From Ktedonosporobacter rubrisoli (lineage in GTDB: Bacteria > Chloroflexota > Ktedonobacteria > Ktedonobacterales > Ktedonobacteraceae), in contig NZ_CP035758.1 in NCBI RefSeq assembly GCF_004208415.1, positions 8,742,001 through 8,806,000 on the forward strand: 64,000 nt of DNA, given 5' to 3'. Every line of letters begins with the position of its first letter. Positions within the stretch are counted from its first letter, which is position 1. A model generated the notes under the pieces. The model saw nothing but the letters and a program-made list of their open reading frames with translations. It ran no database searches and was not told the DNA's origin. The position numbers were made by a program, and so were the translations under genes. This document shows positions 17,806 to 27,469 of the stretch, one piece after another.

Positions 17806-18840
17806 TTAAGAATTAGATGTCCCTGGCTCTAGCGCTGCTCGGCGTGTTTTGGAGAAAGCTATGAGCGCCAATAGAACTGCTCCTGCCGCAAAGACGATGT
17901 TACCTATGAACTTGAGCATGTCAGCTGAATTTATGAGTGGCGTCTGGGTAAAACCAACCCAGGCATAGGTCAGTAGAGCGCCAGCCGCCAGGGCAACCTG
18001 ATGGCTGCTTCCCCAGTCCTTGGATCGCGACCACCAGGCAATCAAAGCCATTGTGGAGGCAAACAGCGCGATGCCAGCGATGATAATTAGCCAGTGTTCT
18101 ATCTGGAGAAGGAGAAAAAACGCACTGGATGCCACAAAGGCCACTATGCCAGTCTGCCAGGAGGTGAGGATTGGCAGATCGATCCTGGGTCGGGGTCGTC
18201 TACCAACTATGAAAGCAGCGCCGATGGCAGCCAGGATGAAGGCAATGGTGCCAAGCATCTGTGGGGTCGAGGCAAGAAAGTGCTGGGTTTGCAACTGATT
18301 TAAGAAATTGATGGTAGAGCCAAGGAGAAAGACTATGCCAACAATGCATAAGCCTATATTGCCCAGCCAGGGAGTCGTTCTACGAGAGGGAACGAGGGCC
18401 TCAACCAGAGCAATTGGAATACTAATACTCCAGATGGTATGGATCACAAGGAAAGTTAGAGCATAATAGGCGCTGATCCCCAGTCCCGGGATCGGGAGGA
18501 GGCTCTGAAAATCCTGGCCAAAGTAGTTCGAGCTAAAAAGCGCCTGATCGATCAATCCCTCTTCAACCACGGCATAGGCAGCCCCGAGCAGAATGATAGT
18601 AGGCCAACCTCGTTTCGTGCGACGTGTGATCTCTCGAATGAGCAGTGCCCCACCTCCATACATTGGGGCCAGAAAAGGCAAGCTGAAGGGATCAGCTATG
18701 GAGATATTGCCAAACAGATACTCCGCGATCAGTGGAGCGAGTAAGAATAGTCCGGCGGCGGGAGTAATGGCCCGCCAGATTGGCCAACGCCTCCTGTCAG
18801 AAGGGGGAAGAGTATTCTCTTTCACGATCTTTCCTCTCAT
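17806..18840 (-). CDS. Polytopic membrane protein of unknown function
   Basis: 344 residues with about nine or ten hydrophobic segments starting near residue 25 and a basic N-terminus (KENTLPPSDRRRWPIWR). A conserved-looking cytoplasm-membrane boundary motif, AVVEEGLIDQALF, lies near residue 90. It superficially recalls the EExxxR motif of CPBP intramembrane proteases, but the Arg is missing and later His motifs are not evident, so I do not call it a protease. It has no operon partner; the neighbours are convergent or divergent. No transporter signature was recognised. Confidence 0.65.
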   Translation of the reverse strand: MRGKIVKENTLPPSDRRRWPIWRAITPAAGLFLLAPLIAEYLFGNISIADPFSLPFLAPMYGGGALLIREITRRTKRGWPTIILLGAAYAVVEEGLIDQALFSSNYFGQDFQSLLPIPGLGISAYYALTFLVIHTIWSISIPIALVEALVPSRRTTPWLGNIGLCIVGIVFLLGSTINFLNQLQTQHFLASTPQMLGTIAFILAAIGAAFIVGRRPRPRIDLPILTSWQTGIVAFVASSAFFLLLQIEHWLIIIAGIALFASTMALIAWWSRSKDWGSSHQVALAAGALLTYAWVGFTQTPLINSADMLKFIGNIVFAAGAVLLALIAFSKTRRAALEPGTSNS

Positions 18841-19251
18841 ATCATTGCTGAATGCTTAAACAGATTTTTGATCGAACAATCAAATTTTAGCAGCGAGCAA
18901 GCGTCTGTGTCAAGGCCCTACATTGATGGCAGGACTGTTAAATTATTTAGAAGGCGAGAGCAAGAGGCAGGCTGCGCGAAGAGACAATGCATCGACACTC
19001 CGCATAAACTGCCTGCACCTTTTTCTGTTTTCTGGCTTTTTCGCGTATGCTCCCGTTCATTTCGGGGGCGAACCTCTTTCGTGGTGGCTTTTCGTGGCTT
19101 CCTGGATGGAAAAATTAGATAGCTCTGAAGCGGAGCCAACTTTTAAGCTGCATATGGCCCTTTTGTGATATGATAGAAGGGCAACAATACAATTAGTTGG
19201 ACAAAAGAGTCCGTGCTATAAACAATGTTTAAAAGAGGAGGCCTATGTTAT
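18841..19251. other. Intergenic region upstream of the zinc-finger gene
   Basis: About 410 bases between divergent genes, presumably holding both promoters. TGTGATATGATAG at 19165-19177 has a possible -10 (TATGAT) for the plus-strand gene. No gene is seen. Confidence 0.5.
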
Positions 19252-19422
19252 ATGAAAGCCGTAAAAACCCATGTTGGGCGTTGCAATACCTGTGGCAAGC
19301 CTGCCACCTATAAACAGATCTTGTCGGGAAGCCGCCAGTTTCTCTTCTGCGACGAACACGCCTCAGAGACTATAAAGCGGAAAGCGGCAGAGGCGGAGGA
19401 GCAAGCAAAAGCTTCCAAATAG
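19252..19422 (+). CDS. Small zinc-finger-like protein
   Basis: 56 residues. CNTCGKPATYKQ followed 10-12 residues later by FCDEH gives a C-x2-C...C-x2-H arrangement suited to bind one zinc ion. A charged Ala/Glu/Lys-rich helix follows to the C-terminus. The ATG at 19252 is preceded by GAGGAG at a workable distance of 11 bases. The stop lies nine bases from the convergent stop of the histidine kinase gene. Function unknown; such mini-proteins often bind nucleic acid or a protein partner. Confidence 0.7.
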   Translation: MKAVKTHVGRCNTCGKPATYKQILSGSRQFLFCDEHASETIKRKAAEAEEQAKASK

Positions 19423-19431
19423 GCAGTCAGG

Positions 19432-22400
19432 CTAAGCTAGTGGTAGCTGGATATGGAAAGTGGACCCTTCGCCTGGAATACCTCTACTTTCAATCCAAAT
19501 CTTACCGTCCATTGCTTCAATCAGACGGCGCGAGATATATAACCCCAGACCTGAACCACGAATTGGACTATTGATATCGCTTTCCAGGCGGACGAAGCGC
19601 TGGAAGAGATGAACCTGGTCCTGTGGCTTAATGCCCTTCCCTTTATCAGAAATACTGATAACCGCATAAGGGCCCGCGGGATCGGTGCTCGCGGAAAAGC
19701 CGAGCGGGGTGCGCGCAGGTGAATACTTGAGCGCATTGACACTGATGTTCATCAGGACCTGGCGTAAGCGAACCGGGTCTGCGAGAACAGAAAGCCCTTG
19801 TTGAATATGAAGATGTATCTCGCGCTGTTCCTGGGTTATATGGGGCTCAATTAAGACAATTACGTTTTCAACCATATCTGGAACAGAAACGCGTTTTAGT
19901 AATGCAGGCTTAATGCCGGCCTCTATCTCCAGGCGGCTGGCGTCCATAACATTGCCCAGCAAGACTGCAAGTTCTTCGCAGCCGCGCTGGGCTTTTTGTA
20001 AGAACTCCTGGCGCTGATCGGGCGGCAAGGTTTCCCCGTATTGGGCCATTAATTCAATGTATCCCTGTACAGCTGTCAAGGGTGTGCGCAGTTCATGGGA
20101 AGCAGTAATCATAAACTGATCCTTGAGCTGGTCAAGCTCTTGTAGGCGCTGATGGGCAGTGTGCAGGCGCTGGTAGAGCTGTGCATTCGTAAAGGCGACA
20201 CCGGCCTGTTCCACAAATTCTTGTGCCGCCGGCAGATCTGAAATATCGAAATCCCGTTTATCTGGCGCATGAATCAGGCGCGTGCGCGCGAAGACGAGGA
20301 GGCCAACAGGCTTTCCTCCCGACGTAAGAGGGGCCAGAATAGCTGTATGAACAAGATGGCGCGCTAGCTTATCGCGCAGGGTTGGAATCTGCGCAGGAAA
20401 CGTTTCTTTGGCAAGAAGCGATGGTGTAGGTAGCGTGGAGGCTGGGCGGGCGACCTGCGGGGCAGGGAGCGCCAAGGGAAAGGTGTGTGTTGGAGAGGTA
20501 AACACTGAAGAGGTGTAGAGAATGGTTGGCTGAAGGGAGTGGAAGGGCTGGGCCTCGTAAGCGTGCAGCTGAATGGGCGGCCAGTTGCTCAGCTTGAGGA
20601 CAGACTCCTGGTCTCCGGCATAGCTAGCCAGGGGAACTAACTGGTCTTCGCGAGCATTAAGCGTGTAGAGCAGTACGTAATCAGCCTTTAGGGCATGAGC
20701 CCCTTCCTCACAGATCAATTGACTTATTTCGGCTGGCTCGATAGCGGCAGCATTGAGACGGGTAGCGATGTTAACCATAGCTCTGGCAAAGGTTTCGCGC
20801 TCGTGGGCCTCGTGATAGAGATAGGCGTGCTCAACCATCCTGCTGATCTGTTCACAAAAGACAGTGATAGTCGCAGTGTCGCGAGGGGCCAGGTTGAAGG
20901 TTTCCCGCCGTGCCACGCCGAGTGTACCTAATACGCGGCCTTGGTAGCTCAAGGGGAAAAACGACATATCAGTAATATGCTGCTCTTGCTGCCAGGCCCG
21001 TACCTCCGGCGGTGTCTCTATTACATGGTAAGCCCAATGCAATTCTATTTCTTTGTTGGCAAGATACACTTTATATAATATATTTTCTCCTTGGATGCGC
21101 CAGTTACATCTATTTGCAGAGCAAGGCGATACGCTGACAAGAAGGTGTGGTGAGGAGTTGGGAGGTGCATTGGGATCTTCGATAAGCAAAAGCATCGTCG
21201 CATCAAGGCCCAGTTCTGAAGTTACCATGTTTACGATGCGCTCGCGTAGAGAATCGATATCAAGGATTTCAGTGAGCTGCGCGACCAGACTGCGTAAGCG
21301 TTCGGTCTCCTGCCGACGTTGCTCGCGCTCGCTCACCAGCATGCTATTCTCACGGTTGGTAAGGAAGTAACGTATAGCGACTAGAATGCCAATGAGAGCC
21401 GAGAGCACTGCCAGGCAGCTTGAAGTAGCATTATCGTGCATGGCCTCGCCGTAAGCGACAAGAATGAGCATCAGCGTAAGCGGGATATAGACAAACAGGC
21501 TTTGGAAGTATTGCCAGATCCTGGCCTGGGCCAGCACGTGGGAGATAACTTCTGTGCCGTGTAGACCAGGATTGATATCCTGCTGGTGGAGCTTGTTCCT
21601 GTAGGCGCTGCGGGCGAGAGCGTTATATTGATAGAGGCCGGTCAGGCCGCTAAGTAAATAACCGATTTGCCAGAACAAATCAATCGATATTGTGCCTTCG
21701 TGATAGACATTGAGAAGGATTGCTGTATAAGCATAGGCTGCATCGGCCCAGGTTGAGACAAGCGAGCCGAGACCGAAGACCAGCAAAGAGAAGAGAATCG
21801 CCGGCTCAACGCCCCGCTGAATGAGCAATAAAATAGTGAGCAGAAGAACAAGATCCCCACAGGGATAAAATAGATCAATTGCCAATTTTAGTAGCGCCAG
21901 GAAGCTAAGGGGCTGATGGACGTATTGGAAATAGGCAGGGCCGATAATGAAAAACCAGACAATCCCTAAGATGCAGAGTCCGGTAATCAGAGCATCCAAC
22001 CCCATGCGTGTACGGAAGCGCAGAGCTGTGGGAAGCAGAAGTATACCAATAAACGTGATCGGGTAAGCAAGGACAAGAAAGAGATCTGATAATGAGGGCA
22101 CGGGCACTTCTGAGGCCTGATAGGCATAAAGAAAGCCTCCCACCCATTGAAAAAAGAACCCTATGCTGATGAGCAGCCAGGCAATCTGATAGCGTCCCGG
22201 TTGCTGTAATGGACCAAAACGAGCCCGATATGCTGTCTGGCAAGCCCAAATAGTGCTCAAAAGAAGCGTCAACACATAGATAACGTTGACGCCAGTGACT
22301 GTCGTCTCCCTGCCTCCGAGGCAAAAGAGCATCCAGAACAAACTGGTAGTTATAATGAGTACTGCCAGGGCTGTAGCAAAAAAGTTGTAGCGGCTGAGCT

Positions 22401-22446
22401 TCTGCAAATAGGCGGTTGTGAGCCTATCTGTGGTGGCTGTCTTCAT
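19432..22446 (-). CDS. Membrane-bound sensor histidine kinase with GAF domains
   Basis: 1004 residues. The N-terminal ~370 contain about nine or ten membrane helices, a 7TM/MASE-like sensor. There follow a coiled-coil linker, two GAF-like segments (about 390-540 and 555-740), a HisKA dimerisation helix with the phospho-accepting His in SHELRTPL (about residue 780), and a HATPase domain with NALKYSP, DKGKGI and GSGLGLYISRRLIEAMDG. The start at 22446 has AGGAGT five bases upstream; a longer frame upstream lacks one. No response regulator gene is adjacent, so it is an orphan kinase whose partner is elsewhere. The ligand of the membrane sensor and GAF domains is unknown. Confidence 0.9.
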   Translation of the reverse strand: MKTATTDRLTTAYLQKLSRYNFFATALAVLIITTSLFWMLFCLGGRETTVTGVNVIYVLTLLLSTIWACQTAYRARFGPLQQPGRYQIAWLLISIGFFFQWVGGFLYAYQASEVPVPSLSDLFLVLAYPITFIGILLLPTALRFRTRMGLDALITGLCILGIVWFFIIGPAYFQYVHQPLSFLALLKLAIDLFYPCGDLVLLLTILLLIQRGVEPAILFSLLVFGLGSLVSTWADAAYAYTAILLNVYHEGTISIDLFWQIGYLLSGLTGLYQYNALARSAYRNKLHQQDINPGLHGTEVISHVLAQARIWQYFQSLFVYIPLTLMLILVAYGEAMHDNATSSCLAVLSALIGILVAIRYFLTNRENSMLVSEREQRRQETERLRSLVAQLTEILDIDSLRERIVNMVTSELGLDATMLLLIEDPNAPPNSSPHLLVSVSPCSANRCNWRIQGENILYKVYLANKEIELHWAYHVIETPPEVRAWQQEQHITDMSFFPLSYQGRVLGTLGVARRETFNLAPRDTATITVFCEQISRMVEHAYLYHEAHERETFARAMVNIATRLNAAAIEPAEISQLICEEGAHALKADYVLLYTLNAREDQLVPLASYAGDQESVLKLSNWPPIQLHAYEAQPFHSLQPTILYTSSVFTSPTHTFPLALPAPQVARPASTLPTPSLLAKETFPAQIPTLRDKLARHLVHTAILAPLTSGGKPVGLLVFARTRLIHAPDKRDFDISDLPAAQEFVEQAGVAFTNAQLYQRLHTAHQRLQELDQLKDQFMITASHELRTPLTAVQGYIELMAQYGETLPPDQRQEFLQKAQRGCEELAVLLGNVMDASRLEIEAGIKPALLKRVSVPDMVENVIVLIEPHITQEQREIHLHIQQGLSVLADPVRLRQVLMNISVNALKYSPARTPLGFSASTDPAGPYAVISISDKGKGIKPQDQVHLFQRFVRLESDINSPIRGSGLGLYISRRLIEAMDGKIWIESRGIPGEGSTFHIQLPLA

Positions 22447-22687
22447 GTGGACTCCTGACCGTGCGCCAGTAAGACATGAAAATTCCTCGTGTGCAGTATA
22501 CATAACATATAGTCGCTGAGTCAATACTAGCCTTGCTCGCTTGCTTCATTGCCAGTCGTCATGGCTTTTGCGTAGCTGAGAGTTGGCTCTATGCGGTTGC
22601 TCTGTTATGTGAAAAGAGTATCTTGGATTTGCGGGCTGGCCAAGAATTGTGGCTCTGGGATCAGATAGCATGAAACAATGAGCAGAA

Positions 22688-22736
22688 GACTGACCAGGTA
22701 GGGAAGCCTTTTTCTCCTCTGCTATCCTGGTCAGTC
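22688..22736 (-). terminator. Hairpin downstream of the double-nitrilase gene
   Basis: Perfect 11-bp arms GACTGACCAGG / CCTGGTCAGTC around a ~27-base loop that itself contains TTTTT. It lies about 35 bases past the nitrilase-fold gene stop. The arms are too perfect for chance; termination is likely but the following T-run is poor. Confidence 0.6.
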
Positions 22737-22769
22737 TCCCTGCAAGGCAGAAAAACTGCTAAACCTTGC

Positions 22770-24719
22770 CTATTTTCGCGGCTTCACCAGATCTAGATAC
22801 CAGAAAGGTTGGCGCTTGCGCAAAAGCGGTTTACTGCGCACCACATTGCCAGGAATGCTATCGAGAATATTGTAAGCCAGCTCGCCAGTGAGCGAGCCGG
22901 CCATATCCCCTGGACTATAGCCCAGGATGTGAGTTGTGCGGCGTCCAGTTCTCTGCTCGCGAGTATCGATAGTCATCATCAGAAGTCCAGGCTCATCATC
23001 GTCGGCAACTACCTCTGGCCAGGGATAAGAAGGGCAAGCGGGTGCATAGATACCACTCATCCCGTTGGCGGCCAAATCCGGATCTTGGCCATTCCAATTA
23101 GCAACTGCCAGATAGACGTTATGTTCAGCGGCTCGTACACGCCAGATCAAGAAATGGGTGGGGTCGTAGCCATCAGGAGCGACATAGCTGAGATGAGGAA
23201 TCATCGTAGGTGCCAGACCGAACGGATCGGGAAAATCAAGTAGCGTTGGGGCACAGACAAGATCCGCACCCTGGCCAGCCAGCACACGCAGCGTCTCCGG
23301 GAAGAGCACATCATAGCCAGTCGCCAGACCGATGCGTCCCGTGGGGGTATCAAAGGTCTGCAGGCTCAGATTGCCCGGAGTAGCCCAGAGGCGATCGCGC
23401 TGTGTAAGGTGAAGCTTGCGATACGTGCCGTAGATGCCTTCTGGATCGATGAGCAATACTGTATTATAGTAAGTGCTGCCAGCTCGTTCGGCAACGCCGA
23501 GCACCATGCTTATTTGCAGCTCTTCGGCCAGCGCCACGAGCGCCGTAGTCTCAGGTCCTGGAACCTCGATTGCCCCCTGTTGGAAGTGAGCTCGAATTAC
23601 CTCCTGTGTAACCGGGGCACCCGAGTTAAGCCAGGGTTGGGGACCGGGCAGGAGTAGTTCGGGAAGTACCAGAACATCGGGGCTAGCCGGGGCATTATCT
23701 TGCATAGCCGTTTTGATATAGCTGCTCAAAGCCTGGATAATTTCTGTATGGGATGTTGGCGCCTTGGCAAGCAAAGTGTCGAAATTTGCCTGAATAATAC
23801 CTACACACGAAAGTTGCCCTATGGGCAATTCACCTAGAGCATACAGGCTATGGTAGCGCAAAGGCTCCCACAGATACGAATTTTGCGTGACGGGAATATA
23901 TTCGGCGGGCCGCCGATCCTCCAGGCGATCGCCTTTGGATTCGTAGCGGCCACCCCAACGTTTATCCCGGCTATACTTCAGGTCAACTTCTCCATACACA
24001 ATACCGTTGCCAGTATCAAGGTAGGCTTGAATAGATCCATCTGGATTCAGAATGCAGCTCCCTCCGCTGAACTGTATCCCACGTTCTCTGCCGTGGCGAT
24101 TAGCGGCGATAAAGTATACGCCGTTTTCAAGCGCGCGGGCCATCCACCAGCTACTTGGGCATTTCTCATCAACCCAGTTGGTGGGGAGTAATACTACATC
24201 CGCGTTATGTAGTGCTGGAATGCGTGCCGCCTCGAAATACATGGCATCTGTATTAATAAGACCACTTAGCCGCCCTAGTGGGGTATCCCAGACAGGAATA
24301 CCCAGATCGCCATCACGCGCCCAACGAGGTTCTGTGATGTAGGAATGTATCTTGCGATAGGTTCCAATCAGTCCTTCTGGACCAAGCAGAGCCAGACTGT
24401 CATAGTAGACGTTAGTGCTGGGATCAACCTCGGGCAGGCCTATGGCGATGAAGCAGCTATAGCGAGTCGCTAGTTGCTGGAAGCGCTCAGTTGTTGGACC
24501 TGGAATGGTTTCTACATATGGAGCAATCTCGGCGCGAGACGTCCAGCAGTAGCCGGTAGTTGCCATCTCGGGTAGAACAATGAGGCGTGCTTCATGTTGA
24601 GCAGCTTCTTCAACCATGTCGAGAAGGTCACGTACATTCTTTTCTTTCTCGCCAAGCGTCGGCTCGTATTGTAGCGCGGCGACCCGGTATTTGTTGAGGG
24701 AGTATGCGAGAGTGCTCAT
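22770..24719 (-). CDS. Tandem double-domain nitrilase-fold protein without catalytic cysteines
   Basis: 649 residues built of two carbon-nitrogen hydrolase domains (about 10-275 and 300-610). Each keeps the family's Glu (E51 in LPEMATTGY; E354 in LPELLLPGP) and Lys (K123 in YRKIHSY; K435 in YRKLHLT). At the position of the nucleophilic Cys in GxLICYDxxFPE, the first domain has Asn156 (GLINTDAMYFE) and the second Gly468 (GLATGYDVLFPE). Both should therefore be unable to form the thioester intermediate. The fold is otherwise well preserved, which argues for a retained binding or regulatory role. No membrane segment. It is transcribed alone, upstream of and in the same direction as the histidine kinase. 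An unusual chemistry cannot be excluded. Confidence 0.85.
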   Translation of the reverse strand: MSTLAYSLNKYRVAALQYEPTLGEKEKNVRDLLDMVEEAAQHEARLIVLPEMATTGYCWTSRAEIAPYVETIPGPTTERFQQLATRYSCFIAIGLPEVDPSTNVYYDSLALLGPEGLIGTYRKIHSYITEPRWARDGDLGIPVWDTPLGRLSGLINTDAMYFEAARIPALHNADVVLLPTNWVDEKCPSSWWMARALENGVYFIAANRHGRERGIQFSGGSCILNPDGSIQAYLDTGNGIVYGEVDLKYSRDKRWGGRYESKGDRLEDRRPAEYIPVTQNSYLWEPLRYHSLYALGELPIGQLSCVGIIQANFDTLLAKAPTSHTEIIQALSSYIKTAMQDNAPASPDVLVLPELLLPGPQPWLNSGAPVTQEVIRAHFQQGAIEVPGPETTALVALAEELQISMVLGVAERAGSTYYNTVLLIDPEGIYGTYRKLHLTQRDRLWATPGNLSLQTFDTPTGRIGLATGYDVLFPETLRVLAGQGADLVCAPTLLDFPDPFGLAPTMIPHLSYVAPDGYDPTHFLIWRVRAAEHNVYLAVANWNGQDPDLAANGMSGIYAPACPSYPWPEVVADDDEPGLLMMTIDTREQRTGRRTTHILGYSPGDMAGSLTGELAYNILDSIPGNVVRSKPLLRKRQPFWYLDLVKPRK

Positions 24720-25117
24720 GTAGGCTCCTGGTCTGTAACTTCGAGAAAGTTAAAGATATGGGATGACTCCTGGTTGTTGGGCTCTATTATAACACTTCTA
24801 TGTGCTGTGCGCATGTCCAATTTTGCTATAGTACTTTATACTCAGTGACGTGACAACGCAAATAGTTAAAAAGTGAATACTGAGATTTTAAGGTGAATAT
24901 AGACATACTATAGAAAAACGGAAGATATAGCGCGAGTTTATCTGTCTGAGTACGGGACGCTTTCTTGCAGAAGATATGTATCCTCATTTTCTGTATTCCA
25001 GGAAGATTGCTTGCGCTCTCTATCTCCGCTCTAGCCAGCTCTCCCTTGTTGCTGCGTCGCCTTTAGATGGCACGACTGCGAGAATAGGGAAGTTCCAGGA
25101 CCTCTGTCAAATGGAGC
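24720..25117. other. Intergenic region between divergent genes
   Basis: About 400 AT-rich bases upstream of the nitrilase-fold gene (TATAAT on the minus strand at 24788-24793) and of the first thrS leader. A 60-residue open frame at 24976 has no ribosome site or recognisable content and is not annotated as a gene. Confidence 0.5.
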
Positions 25118-25146
25118 TTCACTTTTCAGGCTCTATGTGGTATCAT
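25118..25146 (+). promoter_or_regulatory. Candidate promoter of the first thrS leader
   Basis: TTCACT (25118-25123) and TATCAT (25141-25146) with a 17-base spacer, placed so that transcription would start just before the T-box leader. Confidence 0.5.
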
Positions 25147-25194
25147 ATACACTACTAAACTAATCGTTATATTGGCTGAGGCGAGATACATTCT

Positions 25195-25432
25195 TTCCCA
25201 GTGGTATGCAGAGAGGAAGCACCGGCGGCTGTAAGTGCTCTTACCAGTAAGAAATGAATACCCCTCGTTAGCCTGTACTGAGACAGTAAAGTACACGTTT
25301 AAACCACGTTACAGGTTTGTTAGAGCGCACTCTTCTCTTAAATAGAGCCAGGTGAGAAGAGGCGGAAACCGGGTGGAACCACGAAGCATATTTGCCTTTT
25401 CGTCCCAAGTGTGGATGGAAAGGTTTTTTTTA
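25195..25432 (+). ncRNA. T-box leader of the first thrS gene
   Basis: A tRNA-sensing leader. The T-box core GGGTGGAACCACG is at 25370-25382. It is followed by an 11-bp terminator stem (CCTTTTCGTCC paired with GGATGGAAAGG) and a run of T at 25423-25431. The AGAGAGGAAGCAC...GTGCTC block near 25210-25240 fits the upper part of stem I. The stretch TACCCCTCG, shared with the second leader, offers ACC (Thr) at 25260-25262 as the probable specifier. The UGGA bulge would pair with a tRNA ending UCCA. Uncharged tRNA-Thr should favour the antiterminator and raise ThrRS expression. Confidence 0.88.
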
Positions 25433-25531
25433 TTATATACATTGCAAAAATTACTGCATTGCTCAAACAAATATATTGCTGGGCCGGCATACCCATAGAG
25501 GAGCCCGGCCGGGTGAGAGGAGATGTTTTCT

Positions 25532-27322
25532 ATGTCGGTGGAAGTAGAGTTAGAGGAATCTGTTAACTATACGCCGATCCAACGGATGCGCCACTCGGCC
25601 GCGCACGTGATGGCGGAAGCGATTCAGGAAATATTCCCTGATGCAAAGTTTGCCATAGGCCCGGCGATCGAAGATGGCTTCTACTATGACTTTGATCTGC
25701 CCCGCGCACTCACGCCCGAAGATCTGCCCGAGATCGAGAAGCGCATGGCGCGCATAGTGAAGGGCAAGTATCCTTTCCTGCGCGATCGCTGGCCGCGCGA
25801 GAAGGCTCTTGAGTACTTTCAGCAGAAGGGCCAGGTCTATAAAGTTGAGTTGATCGAGAATTTGCCCGATGCCGAGGTGGGTATCTATCAGCAGAACAAT
25901 TTCCTGGATCTGTGTCGTGGCCCGCATGTCGAGAATACGAGTCAGATTGGCCCCTTCAAGCTGATGCGCGTGGCCGGGGCCTATTGGCGCGGGGATGAGC
26001 ATCGCCCGATGCTGCAGCGCATCTATGGAACTGCCTGGTTTAACCAGGAAGAGCTCGATCAGTATCTCTGGCGGCTGGAAGAGGCGCAGAAGCGCGATCA
26101 TCGCAAGCTGGGACGCGAGCTCAAGCTGTTCATCTTGAGCGAGGACCTGCCGGCAGGCGTGCCGATGTTCCTGCCTAATGGGGAGCTCTTGCGCCACGAG
26201 ATGGAGAATTATGTGCGCCAGACCCAGGAGCGCTATGGCTACCAGCACGTCTGGACATCGAACCTGGGCAAGGTGCGGCTTTATAAGACCTCCAAGCACT
26301 GGTATACCTATCGCGAGAATATGTTCCCGGTCATGAAGGGCGAGCAGGAAACCTCTGAGGACGATTCCTACATGCTCAAGCCGATGAACTGCCCGCACCA
26401 TATTCTGCTGTACAAATCGCAGATGCATAGCTATCGCGAGCTGCCCATTCGTTATGCTGAGTTTGCCACGCTCTATCGCTATGAGAAAGCCGGGACGCTG
26501 ACGGGTCTGGCGCGAGTACGGAGCCTGACGCAGGACGATGCGCACGTCTTTATGCGTCCCGACCAGATCCAGCAGGAGTTCGATAATGCCATCAATCTGA
26601 CGCTAGAGGTTTTCAATACCTATGGCTTGACTGACTATTGGGTGCGCCTCTCCCTGCGTGATCCCCAGAAGGCCGAGGAGTATGTAGGCGATGATGGTGT
26701 ATGGAATACGGCTGAGTCCTCCTTACGCGATGCGGCCGAGCGCAAAGGGCTGAAATACGAGGTAGCTATCGGCGAGGCGGCCTTCTACGGTCCTAAAGTA
26801 GACTTTATGGTGCGCGATGCTCTGGGGCGCGAGTGGCAGTGCTCGACGATCCAGCTCGATTTCATCCAGCCTGAGAACTTCGGTATTGAGTATATCGGCG
26901 AGGATGGTCAGGCCCATCGCCCGGTGATGATCCATCGGGCAGTCACGGGCTCGACTGAGCGGTTTATGGCGTTGCTGATCGAGCATTTTGCTGGAGCTTT
27001 CCCTCTGTGGTTGGCTCCGGTGCAAGCGATGGTGATCCCGATTGCCGATCGGCACCAGGACTATGCCTATCAAGTGCTGGCTAAGCTGAAGGAGGCGGGC
27101 ATTCGCTCTGAGGTAGATACGCGCGGAGAGCGCATGAATGCTAAGATCCGCGATGCGCAGTTGCAGAAGATCCCCTATATGCTGGTGGTAGGCGATAAAG
27201 AGGCGGCGGCCGAAGCGGTCTCGGTGCGCTTGCGCACCAACGTGGATCTCAAATCCATGCCCCTGACGCAGTTTATCGAGCGTGCTGGCAACATTATTAG
27301 CGCTAAGGGGATGGAGCTATAA
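25532..27322 (+). CDS. thrS: Threonyl-tRNA synthetase, first copy
   Basis: Charges tRNA-Thr with threonine. 596 residues; there is no TGS domain, and the protein starts directly with the editing domain (HSAAHVM, later CRGPHVEN). The class II core follows, with MNCPHHILLY and TQDDAHVF and HRAVTGSTERF supplying the zinc Cys-His-His, then the anticodon-binding domain. The start is 25532 because the ribosome site GAGAGGAG touches the upstream ATG at 25523 and sits nine bases from this one, and because the second copy starts at the matching residue. The editing domain and anticodon domain are almost the same as in the downstream copy, while the core (residues about 195-485) is very different. Preceded by its own T-box. 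Confidence 0.95.
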   Translation: MSVEVELEESVNYTPIQRMRHSAAHVMAEAIQEIFPDAKFAIGPAIEDGFYYDFDLPRALTPEDLPEIEKRMARIVKGKYPFLRDRWPREKALEYFQQKGQVYKVELIENLPDAEVGIYQQNNFLDLCRGPHVENTSQIGPFKLMRVAGAYWRGDEHRPMLQRIYGTAWFNQEELDQYLWRLEEAQKRDHRKLGRELKLFILSEDLPAGVPMFLPNGELLRHEMENYVRQTQERYGYQHVWTSNLGKVRLYKTSKHWYTYRENMFPVMKGEQETSEDDSYMLKPMNCPHHILLYKSQMHSYRELPIRYAEFATLYRYEKAGTLTGLARVRSLTQDDAHVFMRPDQIQQEFDNAINLTLEVFNTYGLTDYWVRLSLRDPQKAEEYVGDDGVWNTAESSLRDAAERKGLKYEVAIGEAAFYGPKVDFMVRDALGREWQCSTIQLDFIQPENFGIEYIGEDGQAHRPVMIHRAVTGSTERFMALLIEHFAGAFPLWLAPVQAMVIPIADRHQDYAYQVLAKLKEAGIRSEVDTRGERMNAKIRDAQLQKIPYMLVVGDKEAAAEAVSVRLRTNVDLKSMPLTQFIERAGNIISAKGMEL

Positions 27323-27469
27323 TCTCGTAGCCGGCTGTAGATCTGGGGCAGACGAAAGAAAAGCGTTTTATCCCAGGTCGAGCCTGGCGTATTGCTTAAT
27401 GAGTCGTGGATTGGCATAAATAGCGGAACCCAAATAGGTAAGGCAGTCATGTGAGACATGCCTTCTGCA

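Noticed and set aside
24976..25158. 60-codon frame upstream of the first T-box
   Set aside because: No ribosome site, no family features, and it runs over the candidate thrS promoter.
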